Positions 11,475-22,289 of a stretch of DNA of 64,000 bases are shown in pieces. The translations under genes and the position numbers were made by a program. The first letter of the stretch is position 1. The number at the start of each line of letters is the position of its first letter. Under the pieces are notes generated by a model. The model did not search any database. It saw only the letters and a list, made by a program, of their open reading frames with translations, and had not been told where the DNA came from. The stretch comes from Tetraselmis striata. Its lineage: Eukaryota > Chlorophyta > Chlorodendrophyceae > Chlorodendrales > Chlorodendraceae. The DNA lies in the NCBI GenBank assembly GCA_006384855.1, contig VCJN01001247.1, positions 30,426-94,425 of the forward strand, read 5' to 3'.

Positions 11475-12444
11475 CCAAAGGGATGTGCGCAGGCAAGGGA
11501 TATTATCCAACTCGGTGGTCATGACTGCGGAGGGGGAGGGGCGGCGCCCGACGGAGCGGGGGCGCCGACGAGAAGGCTGCGAAGGACCGGCGCCCGCCGC
11601 CAGGCAGCAGCCCACCAGGAGCGGAGGATCCTAGATGCGGCAGGCCCGGCGGCACCAACCTCACCTCCACGTGGTGGGCGCTGGTAACCCCGCCCTAAGA
11701 CCCGTACCCGGCTGGGTGCGGCAGGGGGCTGAGCGGGGTGGCCGGTTGTGGCGGGTCCTTGGATCCTGCGACGACCGTGGACCCTACGGGGGGCTTTTAA
11801 AATAATACTCGTAGTCCCGGTAGCGCCTGCTGGGACCGCCGGGCAGCAGCCCTGCACGGGGGCTGCAACAAATAATTCATGTACGACCTCAGCCTTGCGT
11901 CGGCCTCTCCGAGATCCGCCTACGGGTGGGGAGGGGGGTCTGTACGACTTGGACGGGGGCAGCCTACTCGCGAGGGTTGTTCGAAATAAAATCGTGTTCT
12001 CGTACCTCGGTACGACCCGCGACCGACATGCATAAGATCTAACGGACCCACCCGTATGTGTTCCACCTGTGAATCACTCGAATCCCGGCCAAGAACAGCA
12101 GAGTGTTCGGCGGCGCCCTGCGGCCGACCCGTTCGGAACACCCGGGAAACCCTCAGCCGTCCCGTGAGAACGGGCGAGGGCGGCGAGCGCGAGGAGACAG
12201 GAGCCCGGCACTTAAAGGCGGGGCGGGCGTTCGGGGGCGGAGAGGCCGGGCATGGCAGCGACTCAGGGGCCAGGAGACAGGGCCCGGAGTGCCCTGAGGG
12301 AGTCGCAGCCATGCATCGGGAGGAGTCAGCTAGCGGTCAGCTCGGTCTGACCCTTGGACGGGCGGCTACAGCGACGAGGCGCTGCGGAGGTGAGCGGGCG
12401 AGCAGGACCGGCCTTCCGACCACGGAGCGAGACACGCGGACGGT

Positions 12445-15372
12445 GGGGGGGGGGGGGGGGGGGGGGTGCCCGCCTTTCCCGCTCCAGACCCCCTTGGGGA
12501 TCCTACCGCAAGACCCCAAGCGGGCGAGATGGAGGCAGCATCGGCGGACCGCGGCCGAGGCCGGCGGACCGCCACAGCCGGCGTGGTGGGGCGATCAGCG
12601 CCGCGACCCGCTGGATATTTTCAGCGATGGCGGCAGGTGGAGCCAAGACGCACGACGACCGAAGATTGCGCGGTGCCGGTGCATTGCCAATGTACATAAA
12701 AACCTTCTCGGGGGTGGGGCGAGTACTGCATTCGTAATCCCCGTACGTATTAGCGGTAGTCGCTCGTATTGGCGACTACCGGTAGTTATCCGAAAGTAAC
12801 ATAGCTACTGATCACGTGATGGAAGGAGGAGGGGCTTTAAAACGAAAGAGGATGGCCGGAAGCCTGAGCTGTAATTACGCTATATGTGTTCCCTATTATG
12901 GTTAGAGATGACAGGTCCTAAGAGCAACTCAGTATGGGTGATGGAGAGCAGCATGCTAGCACGTTGTAATCAATTTCAATTTCAATTTCAATTGCTAATA
13001 AGGACCACCGCGAGGGAGAGCCAATCGAACAAGAGCGTGGCGGCGCGGGTAGGAAGCGTATTCGGGCTGATGTAGTCCTTGATTACCGAAGAATTGCGGG
13101 TCTAACCGCCCCAACGACGGATTTTGTCCGGGGGCACGCCCTCTGCGTTTGCACCCGACGCTGCGCGCCCTTTCGTAGGGGGGGGGGGGGGGGGTGCCCG
13201 CCTTTCCCGCTCCAGACCCCCTTGGGGATCCTACCGCAAGACCTCAAGCGGGCGAGATGGAGGCAGCATCGGCGGACCGCGGCCGAGGCCGGCGGACCGC
13301 CACAGCCGGCGTGGTGGGGCGATCAGCGCCGCGACCCGCTGGATATTTTCAGCGATGGCGGCAGGTGGAGCCAAGACGCACGACGACCGAAGATTGCGCG
13401 GTGCCGGTGCATTGCCAATGTACATAAAAACCTTCTCGGGGGTGGGGCGAGTACTGCATTCGTAATCCCCGTACGTATTAGCGGTAGTCGCTCGTATTGG
13501 CGACTACCGGTAGTTATCCGAAAGTAACATAGCTACTGATCACGTGATGGAAGGAGGAGGGGCTTTAAAACGAAAGAGGATGGCCGGAAGCCTGAGCTGT
13601 AATTACGCTATATGTGTTCCCTATTATGGTTAGAGATGACAGGTCCTAAGAGCAACTCAGTATGGGTGATGGAGAGCAGCATGCTAGCACGTTGTAATCA
13701 ATTTCAATTTCAATTTCAATTGCTAAGGACCACCGCGAGGGAGAGCCAATCGAACAAGAGCGTGGCGGCGCGAGTAGGAAGCGTATTCGGGCTGATGTAG
13801 TCCTTGATTACCGAAGAATTGCGGGTCTAACCGCCCCAACGACGGATTTTGTCCGGGGGCACGCCCTCTGCGTTTGCACCCGACGCTGCGCGCCCTTTCG
13901 TAGGGGGGGGGGGGGGGGGTGCCCGCCTTTCCCGCTCCAGACCCCCTTGGGGATCCTACCGCAAGACCTCAAGCGGGCGAGATGGAGGCAGCATCGGCGG
14001 ACCGCGGCCGAGGCCGGCGGACCGCCACAGCCGGCGTGGTGGGGCGATCAGCGCCGCGACCCGCTGGATATTTTCAGCGATGGCGGCAGGTGGAGCCAAG
14101 ACGCACGACGACCGAAGATTGCGCGGTGCCGGTGCATTGCCAATGTACATAAAAACCTTCTCGGGGGTGGGGCGAGTACTGCATTCGTAATCCCCGTACG
14201 TATTAGCGGTAGTCGCTCGTATTGGCGACTACCGGTAGTTATCCGAAAGTAACATAGCTACTGATCACGTGATGGAAGGAGGAGGGGCTTTAAAACGAAA
14301 GAGGATGGCCGGAAGCCTGAGCTGTAATTACGCTATATGTGTTCCCTATTATGGTTAGAGATGACAGGTCCTAAGAGCAACTCAGTATGGGTGATGGAGA
14401 GCAGCATGCTAGCACGTTGTAATCAATTTCAATTTCAATTTCAATTGCTAATAAGGACCACCGCGAGGGAGAGCCAATCGAACAAGAGCGTGGCGGCGCG
14501 AGTAGGAAGCGTATTCGGGCTGATGTAGTCCTTGATTACCGAAGAATTGCGGGTCTAACCGCCCCAACGACGGATTTTGTCCGGGGGCACGCCCTCTGCG
14601 TTTGCACCCGACGCTGCGCGCCCTTTCGTAGGGGGGGGGGGGGGGGGGTGCCCGCCTTTCCCGCTCCAGACCCCCTTGGGGATCCTACCGCAAGACCTCA
14701 AGCGGGCGAGATGGAGGCAGCATCGGCGGACCGCGGCCGAGGCCGGCGGACCGCCACAGCCGGCGTGGTGGGGCGATCAGCGCCGCGACCCGCTGGATAT
14801 TTTCAGCGATGGCGGCAGGTGGAGCCAAGACGCACGACGACCGAAGATTGCGCGGTGCCGGTGCATTGCCAATGTACATAAAAACCTTCTCGGGGGTGGG
14901 GCGAGTACTGCCTTAGTAATCCCCGTACGTATTAGCGGTAGTCGCTCGTATTGGCGACTACCGGTAGTTATCCGAAAGTAACATAGCTACTGATCACGTG
15001 ATGGAAGGAGGAGGGGCTTTAAAACGAAAGAGGATGGCCGGAAGCCTGAGCTGTAATTACGCTATATGTGTTCCCTATTATGGTTAGAGATGACAGGTCC
15101 TAAGAGCAACTCAGTATGGGTGATGGAGAGCAGCATGCTAGCACGTTGTAATCAATTTCAATTTCAATTTCAATTGCTAAGGACCACCGCGAGGGAGAGC
15201 CAATCGAACAAGAGCGTGGCGGCGCGGGTAGGAAGCGTATTCGGGCTGATGTAGTCCTTGATTACCGAAGAATTGCGGGTCTAACCGCCCCAGCGACGGA
15301 TTTTGTCCGGGGGCACGCCCTCTGCGTTTGCACCCGACGCTGCGCGCCCTTTCGTAGGGGGGGGGGGGGGGG
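12445..15372. repeat. Four-unit ~726-bp tandem array delimited by poly(G) tracts
   Basis: Units are 12467-13194, 13195-13919, 13920-14648 and 14649-15372 (728, 725, 729 and 724 bp), each ending in a poly(G) run of 16-18; a fifth run (12445-12466, 22 G) starts the array. Units are nearly identical. Visible variants include a 3-nt ATA present in units 1 and 3 and absent from 2 and 4, and a CATTCG-to-CCTTAG change in unit 4. Each unit contains a short AATTTC hexamer repeat. On the minus strand the segment near the end of each unit reads TRNSSVIKDYI...TRAATLLFDWL, matching coding-like sequence at 53.3 kb, so the array derives from a transposon coding or terminal region. Confidence 0.92.
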
Positions 15373-15402
15373 TCGATTGACGCGGCCAACGGCCCGCTTG
15401 AG

Positions 15403-16230
15403 CTAGTCGCCGAGGGTAACGGCGTCGTTCCACGTGAGGAGCGGGGTAGCATCGTCGCCAGGGAGCGCCCGAAATCGGTCGGGTAGCTTGGCGGAGGGGG
15501 ACGCCCCGAATGCTGTGTCACGGTAGATGACCAAGCGGCGCATGAGGGCTTTTGAAGCGGGCACGGAGGTAGTATAGATTTGATGTAGGGGTTTTAACAC
15601 GTCTCGACGTTTGCGATGTCCCGCCTTCTTGCTGTTGACGAAGAGGGTGACGTTGTGGGCGTCCGTTCGACGGCCATGTCGCGGATCGGTAGGAGACGCT
15701 AGACTCACCACGGGGGTAAAACACGAACAACGATCACACAGCCGCGCCGTCGCGAACGATGTTGTCGTAGTCGGTGGTATTATACGTAGGAAGGGCAGCA
15801 AGTCGTCGAGGGTGTCGTTGATGATGTCGCACGGCAGGAGAACGCGCCGAAGCTCCTCGCGGGTTGTGAGCTGGCGGAATTGGAGTGCGCGCTTCATGTC
15901 GATGATGGCCGGACCGGTATCCGGGGCGTCATCACGACCGGTGTGACGCAGGAAGGTATTGATGGCATGGGTAGGGCAGCAGGGGGTTGGCTCCGATGGT
16001 GCATCGCTCCGCGATCCGGGGGAGGTAGCGGACGCACGTCGCATCGGTGTAGTCCAGAGGGGAGATGCCTTTCTCGTCGATGCACAACTCAGCAAAGAGG
16101 CGGATCTAGCTCTCGTAGTTGGAAAAGGTGCTGGCCGTGAGCGATGTAGTCAAGAGGTCGAGCACCTTGGCGCCACGGTCGTCCGTGCCATGCGTACGGA
16201 GCTTCGATTCTGCCTCGCATGAGCTCGCTT
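15403..16230 (-). pseudogene. Tyrosine recombinase of a DIRS-type retroelement, degenerate
   Basis: Minus-strand reading gives LDLLTTSLTASTFSNYES, an in-frame TAG (16106-16108), then IRLFAELCIDEKGISPLDY and RYLPRIAERCTIGANPLLPY. A one-base frame change near 15970 leads to HAINTFLRHTGRDDAPDTGP, MKRALQFRQLTTREELRRVL, and later DRCSCFTP and VTLFVNSKKAGHRKRRD. This follows the core-binding to catalytic order of DIRS/Crypton-like tyrosine recombinases: T-x-x-nYe-x-x-x-x-x-F at the start, then AIN-x-fl-x-x-x-G, and then K-R-x-x-x-x-x-Q. One stop and one frameshift make it non-functional. I cannot place the catalytic R-H-R-Y set with confidence. Confidence 0.6.
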
Positions 16231-16789
16231 CATGGGGCCTTCGCCTCGGCATATGCGACGAAGTACGTAAGTGTCTTCGTGGAGCGACGGACGCGTCGAA
16301 ACGCGCCGTACGCTGCCGCAAGGGCTCGATAATGGCGACGGCCGGGTGGTGATGATGGGGCCAAGTGTAGCACGAAGGTGATGCCAAGAAAGTAGGGTGT
16401 TGTAGCCGCTGATCTCGTGACGGGCATCGCGCGAGTATCGCCCGCCGGGCCGCCCACGAGAGGGCGCCGTGCGAGCGGCGGGTGAACAGTGTTAGCGCGG
16501 CAAATCGGAATGGGCCCGCCAGAAAAGGGGAGTCGGTGTGGACTCGTGATGTGGAAGGACAGATTGAAGCCGGAGGGGCTGACTCATGCGAGGGTAGGAG
16601 AATAGCGACCCGGACATGTGGGTATGTGGTAAGGGAGTCCCGCTCATGCCACGACTCCAGTGCAACGTTGCTTCGAAGGCGCGCCCGGAGACTTATTTGC
16701 CTTGTTCTTAATAAAGTCTTTGGTGATGTCCTTGGAGAAAGTGATCCGTGGCGCCGCCGCCTCGCGCGCCGGGCGCGCGGTCTTGAAGT

Positions 16790-17860
16790 TATCGCGGTTG
16801 CTGCCGCTGCCGTCCCGGTAGTAGTCGCGGTCGTTGCGCCGATTTCCACTGCCGAAGCGTTGGCGGGCTAATTTCTTCGCTCGCAGCGCTTGCGATGTTC
16901 GCGTCGTAGATGACGCGAGTCTTGTAGAGCTCCTGCAGCTCGGTGAACCCGGGCGACCCCGGCTTACGGAGGAGTACGGTGGAAACGCTCACGCACGACA
17001 TCGAGGGCACGAAGGTGTCGCCGTTATTGGCCTTCTCAGTGTCCAAGTGCTTGCGAAAGTAGGCTAAGCGGAATTGATGAGTGACTGTCGTCGACGGCCT
17101 CCACGCACGATGTGGACGACAGCCTCGAGCCGCTGTCCGATCGAAAGTTGGCGTAATCCCGTCGGTGACGCATGCCGCAGCTGGCAATGCGCAGCTCGAC
17201 GGCCAAGCTGGCGATGAAGGCGCCGGAGCACGCGGCGTGGAAGTACCCGTCCGCTACCGGCTGAAGACGAGGGTTACCAAGCATGTACTCGAGCACGCGG
17301 TCGAGGGCGATGGGGAAAAGCTCCGGGCGTCGCAAGCTCTCGGGGGGCATCCCGTTCTCGAAACCGGGCCGAGCAGTACCGGGGATCGTTTTCCAATCAA
17401 GGTAGTGGGGCTCGCTCGAGGAAGCGAAGGTATCTGGTCCTAACCACCGGCGCGGGGCTCATTCCTGCCCGGAATGGCGTTCTCTTCGCCGGCGGCGGCA
17501 GCCGGCGGCATAAGAGTCGCTTGGGTAGCAAAGAACCAAGAGATGCTCCTGCGTCACCCTCGCGCGTCTTCCGCCTCACGACGCCCCGCCTCGATGCGCT
17601 GTTTAGCATTGGCCGACGTCTCGACGCCCTCGACAGCCGCTGAATTGCCGGCGTCGACCGTCTTGGGGTCGGTGGGTGAGCCGTTGCTAGACGTGTCGAA
17701 GGGGTTGTCCCTGAGAGAGCTGCGGGGAGAAGAGCTTGAGCTGGTAATGTAGTAGCGGCGAGAGCGGAAGAGTGGAAGGTTTCGCACCGTTTTCGAGGGC
17801 AGGAGCACTCGTTCTGCACGGTCCGAAATCGCGAGTTAGTGTGGTTCGGGCAGGAGGCCA
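16790..17860 (-). pseudogene. Gag-like region of the DIRS-type element
   Basis: Several minus-strand frames carry protein-like sequence that must be joined across frameshifts: a Ser/Thr/Asn-rich segment ending ANAKQRIEAGRREAEDARG (17554-17808), then ALDRVLEYMLGNPRLQPVAD and ACSGAFIASLAVELRIASCG (~17.1-17.35 kb), then HQFRLAYFRKHLDTEK and FTELQELYKTRVIYDAN (~16.9-17.1 kb). A similar arrangement (acidic/low-complexity N-terminus, helical middle) is seen in the Gag-like ORF at 49.4 kb, though I see no clear sequence identity. Position upstream of the recombinase relic on the same strand supports Gag identity. No zinc knuckle was found. Confidence 0.4.
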
Positions 17861-17880
17861 GCATAAAACTAAGAGATCGG

Positions 17881-18143
17881 CCCCATCTAGCGGACGATGA
17901 TGGTTTTATAAGATTCGACGGGTACTAGGGTGACCGATTCTTTCTCCCGAGGGTGGCACACAAAGTGCTGCCGTAATGCGGCATTTAATGCCAAAGCATC
18001 AAGACTGCCCGTGCGTGCGTGCATTGCTTTGTGGTTGTCACGCCAAAATGGCGTGGCGCAGAGGACGTGGGCAACCGATGTCGCCACCCGCATACCCTCG
18101 GTTTTGGGGAGAGAAAGGAAACCCCAAGAACACAACTCTAAAC
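17881..18143 (+). repeat. Dispersed repeat R, copy 2
   Basis: Same ordered blocks as 11228-11474 (CCCCATCTAGC, CTAGGGTGACC, GGCACACAAAGTGC, CAAGACTGCCCGTGC, AAAATGGCGTGGCG, GGAAACCCCAAGAACAC) and same orientation. It lies immediately upstream, in the minus-strand sense, of the Gag-like relic. Confidence 0.7.
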
Positions 18144-20367
18144 AAAACACTTCCTTCCGATCGATCATACGAGGAACCGCGATCACTAAATACTCGAATT
18201 CGCACTAGATGGAACGCGCGACGGGACAGCCCACCGCCCCCCCGCATTTGTTATGAACGGCCGAATCCAACCACAAATCGGGCGCGACCACCATGCATAG
18301 CACCTTTTCCCCGCGCTTATGGAATCTATGGTAGGTAGCTGGCAGAGGTTCGCCGGCGTTAGGGGCAACGTGGTGCGGTTGTGCAAGTGGGATACGGGAG
18401 AGGATGTCACACCAGTTACCCCCCCCCCCCCCCCGGCGCCATCGGCCACCCCAACGACACCCCAACACACAGGAGGATTAGTTGGTTGAGGGGGGGGGGG
18501 GTTAATGTTTTTGCACACGGAAACGACATCATGACGAGGGCGTTGTTATACCACGCGCAATCGCGCGCATTACCTTAGAATTATACCTAGGCACGTCGTT
18601 GTTTATTACCCCGTTCGCCTATACTCCAGGGCTCAGCGCTCTAATCTAACCCAGTCATGCCGACTGTAGTAGTACCGCGCAAGTGCTGGAACTTGATTCG
18701 AAATTCAAACGACGCTCACTCCCACCACCTCCGCTTTTGCACGTTTGCCCGAGGACCCTTGGTAAACAATACCCGCACATCATCCCCGGCATACACTACC
18801 TACTGACACCCGATACACATCGTCGCGACATTTATTGTAAGGATGGACGGTTCGGACTCGCGGCGCCTCGCGCATAAGGCCGTTGGAAGGAGGAGGGGCT
18901 AGGACACACAGGAGGACGGCCGGTAACTGGAGCTGAAACTACACTTATTGTTCCCTACCATGGTTCGAGATAGCATGCCCTAAGAACAACTCAGTCTGAG
19001 CCAGTGGCCGCAGCAGACTATATCAATTGTAACCGATTTCAGTTTCAATTTCGGGGGGAAGGTTTCTCTAGTCGTGCAAGCAGCCGCCCCCGGCCAACCA
19101 CTTCAAGGTATGGAACGGCCGTCTCCCCTGCTCCCCGGCTCCGCAACTCATCAACCCCCATTAAGACTGTGCCGAATCGTCGCCCGTTATTTCGCTAGGG
19201 CTTGGGAATTCCACGCACGTGCGAGGCGTTGGTCGTTGTTCATGGTAGGGGATGTCGAGGCGGATGCGATATGTATTTTGAGGGAAGTAGCCAAATGTGC
19301 CACTACACCGTGTCCCCTTCTCGTCCAGAGGGTCCCCTCCCTAAAGAGTGTCAAGCAAACAGTATTCCAAAATGAATAGCAACGCCGCCACGTTTCTTGC
19401 AGACCGAAATGACACAAGCGAGGACGGCATGCAGCATGAGACGGACACTCGATCTCCCCGACGTCCAGCAGGCGGTCGCCCTCGCCACGCAGGACAAGGC
19501 GGTCCCATGCGGTGACCGGTGCGAAGCGCATTCGATACGTGAATGACGTTTTCGAAAGCGTTGGATACAGGTTGCACGACGCGCACCGCGGCGCGCGGAG
19601 ATAGACAAGTTCGTGGATGTTTTATTCGACCCAACTACCCAACGCACGGAAAGCTTTGTGTCTAGTTAACAAGTGGTTGGAGGGGTATGGAGCGGTGTCG
19701 ACCCCCGAAGATTGGATTCCCGTGCTGTACTAGCATCACCAACGGCTGGAAATGTTGCTTAAGCACGCGACGGGCGATACGCCGTCCCACAAGTTACATC
19801 TCGGGTACCTCACGCATGTGTCTGACTAGCGGTGTGTCGTACGCCTCGTGGCCCCCGGATCTCGCTCTTGTGTTGCCCACGTCCGAGACTCCATACGCGG
19901 AGTTGAAGTGGATGTTTGAGTGGGCGCTGCGTCACCTAGTGAAGGTAGACCCGCGTCTCACGGTGCACCCCCTCGCCACGACTAAGATGCCTCGGTGCGC
20001 TCGACCGCAATGATGCAAGAGGGCCGGACTTTTCGGAAAATGGATGGAGAATGGCCAACCGCTTGAGTGGTGCAAGCAAGGCATCGTCCGCGATGGTACG
20101 CCGCTATTTCGTCGTCCGGAATCCCTCGGTGTCGTGCCCCCGCTGACCCGCCGTATCGGGTACAATCATGGTAGCTCCCTCTGGGAGGTAGTTTCTAGCG
20201 ACAGTCCATTAATATTGATGATGGAACTTCGGCAATTCGAATGGAATATAATAATGGAGTAGAGTAGTTAGAATATAAAAAAATTGAATACGGATCGAAT
20301 CTTGCGTTTAGTACATTGTATATCTACGGTTAGTACACGATATAACGACGGTAAAAGTAAAGTATTA
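18144..20367. other. Transposon-derived debris, no intact gene
   Basis: Contains a poly(C) tract (18420-18434) and an oppositely oriented poly(G) tract (18490-18500) about 55 bases apart. It also contains a diverged relative of the tandem-array unit (18885-19055, listed separately). Broken coding-like sequence lies on the plus strand at ~19660-19850, where residues such as KHATGDTPSHKLHLGYLTHV are readable only across stop codons. No complete ORF is supported. Confidence 0.4.
18885..19055 (+). repeat. Diverged single copy of the 726-bp array unit (part)
   Basis: Shares ordered blocks with the array units: GGAAGGAGGAGGGGCT, GGCCGG, AGCTG-AA-TAC, TTGTTCCCTA, ATGGTT-GAGAT, CCTAAGA-CAACTCAGT, and the TTTCAATTTC motif near 19030. 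Many substitutions separate it from the four near-identical units, so it is an older copy outside the array. Confidence 0.65.
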
Positions 20368-20605
20368 AAGTTCGCCCCGGGACATCGCGGCCGAAGCCGC
20401 CCCAGCACTTGACCTCGTGCGCCACTGCAGTCGTAGGTCTGGCATAGCCCGTAGACCATTGCCTCATTCGAACCCTGAAGGGCTAATGCATCAACCGGGT
20501 AAACCCGGGACACGCCGGGCCGATATTGCCGAAATACATCGGCCAGGAATCGATCCGGGTCTCTCGCATACGAGATGACCGCCGCTCTACCGAGTAGCGG
20601 CGGAC
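20368..20605 (-). mobile_element. tRNA-derived SINE-like element, copy 1
   Basis: On the minus strand a tRNA-like head carries an A-box-like CTACTCGGTAGAGC and a B-box GGATCGATTCC, followed by a ~170-bp body containing CCGGGTTTACCCGGTTGATG and GGGTTCGAATGAGGCAA and ending CCCGGGGCGAACT. The body recurs in the same order at 47965-48227. The head does not fold into a clean tRNA (acceptor and anticodon stems are mismatched), as expected for a SINE rather than a functional tRNA. Confidence 0.68.
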
Positions 20606-22289
20606 AAGGGACATAAGGACGGTACAGGTACTGTGTACGGACATTATAACTGAAGTTGGTAAACATTTCCGATGGGGATGAGGACATTGTACGCCGCAGG
20701 ATTTACAGGGCCCATATTTTATTCTGCGGCTCATGTAATTATATTCTGCGGCACGCGGACACGCGGGTGTGTCCATCCACTGCATTATTCTCGGCACCGA
20801 TACGTGACCACTGCACGCGCGGTTCCATAACCACGCCTGCATGCCCGCGCGCCGCCATGGCGCCACCCCGTCGCCCGCCGCCATTGCCATTACCGCTGCC
20901 ATCCCCACAGACGATGCAGCGCTTCCGCGCTGCTCGTAGCGGAACCGAAACTCTCTGCCTACACGTGTTGGCCGTTGCAGCTGATGCCGTCGTGGTGACG
21001 ACGTCGCGCTCGCCACGGGGCTAGTCGCCGCCGCCTGGGGTACCGACAGGACCGCTGCGGCTAGCCTCTTTGGCCGGCGCGACCTCGGACGCTGGGTCTT
21101 CGAGCTCCGCGTCAAGCTCGTCAGTTGCATCCAGCAGACTGGCGAAGCTCTGGCGAGGAGCAGGTGCGTTGGGCAGCGAGGCGTGCTCCACGGCGGCGGC
21201 GAGTTTTAAAATATTCCGACCGGAGCGGCTGGGCGATAGACGGCTGGTCAACGCGCGCGAGGCGCCATATGACCGCGGGTGTGGGTCGCGATGTCAGCAG
21301 TACGCACCGCAACAATCACGTCTCGGCCGACCATGCCACCTAAAGTGGGAGAGACTGCGAGAGAGACGCGAGGGGTAGCAGGGTTGAGGCAGTGGGGGAG
21401 CCGACCTGGTGGGGTTGGCGAGATCACCTGAAATGATGCGGCGCCAAGTGATGCGGCCCGCGGCCGCAGGATTTGGGTACCAAATCCACGGAGCGGCCGC
21501 CGCGCTCCGTGTCCCCGCATCTCAGGATTTGGGGCTTTCAGAGCGAGTTTTGGTGTTAGCAACTTCGCGGCGGGCGGACACCGGCAGATGAGGATTTTGA
21601 TCCGGGCGAATTCGGGACAATTCGTGGTCGAAAAACAATATTCAATCTTTACCAACTTCGGTCTTATTCAGCAGGAACATCACATATTGTCACACGCACT
21701 ATAGCTGAAATAATTGGCACAAAAGTGCTGGCTCCCTTTAGTGGCATGCATCTGTACAGGCCAACAGAAAAAGGACATCTCTATCATACCATGTCTCACC
21801 GATCTGTGGATGCTGGCTCCCTCCATTAGCGTGTATTTGGATGGGCCCCCATCACCTTCTGCCATCATTGATGCCGCAGTTACCTGGCGCAGAACTGCAT
21901 TTTGAGTTTGTAATCACCCAACAAGTAAAAGAGCAAAGTAGTTGTGTGAGCACAACCATGAAGTACCCGTAGGACCTATGTACGCACGTGGGGTCTCATG
22001 TAGGATTGAAACTACACAGCTTCGCGCTCAACAGCTGCCCGCGTCCCACTGCTTGGGTAGTGACCACTCTCAGGGAGCGGTTCCAAAGTTATTAAAATCA
22101 GGAAATCCTTGCCTAGCTAGTGACTGGTTGCAGAGCAGAAGCAAAGTCTCCAGCTGCAACCCACCATTGTGCCTGATCATGACACCCATAGGTGACACCT
22201 CATGTATATTGAAGTAGACGTCCTTTGAGTAAGATATCTGTATGCCTATATTTGTTGGTGGATGGATAATGATGTAAGAAAGGGAATCA
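20606..22289. other. Gene-free interval downstream of ER HSP90
   Basis: GC-rich to 21600, then AT-richer. Minus-strand open frames (20483-21130, 21248-21655) overlap the SINE or are low-complexity and are not supported. The segment nearest 22290 is the 3' flank of the HSP90 gene; I found no TGTAA box on its strand within 600 bases of the stop. Confidence 0.4.

Larger units (their letters stand above)
11228..18143 (-). mobile_element. Composite DIRS-type element or nest, bracketed by direct repeats R
   Basis: Reading along the minus strand the order is repeat R (18143-17881), Gag-like relic (~17.86-16.8 kb), tyrosine recombinase relic (~16.2-15.4 kb), the ~726-bp tandem array (15372-12445), a ~970-bp spacer (11475-12444, GC-rich, no gene seen) and repeat R again (11474-11228). 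Tyrosine-recombinase retroelements (DIRS, PAT, Kangaroo types) are known for unusual terminal repeats. No RT domain is visible in this copy, so it is a deletion derivative, a non-autonomous relative, or several nested insertions. The boundaries are inferred from repeat R only. Confidence 0.45.

Noticed and set aside
12445-15372. CRISPR array or satellite
   Set aside because: Units of ~726 bp without short spacers in a eukaryotic context exclude CRISPR; only four units with coding-like transposon content argue against classical satellite DNA.
20530-20605. Functional tRNA gene
   Set aside because: A- and B-boxes are present but acceptor and anticodon stems do not pair and the sequence is part of a repeated ~240-bp unit, so a SINE fits better.
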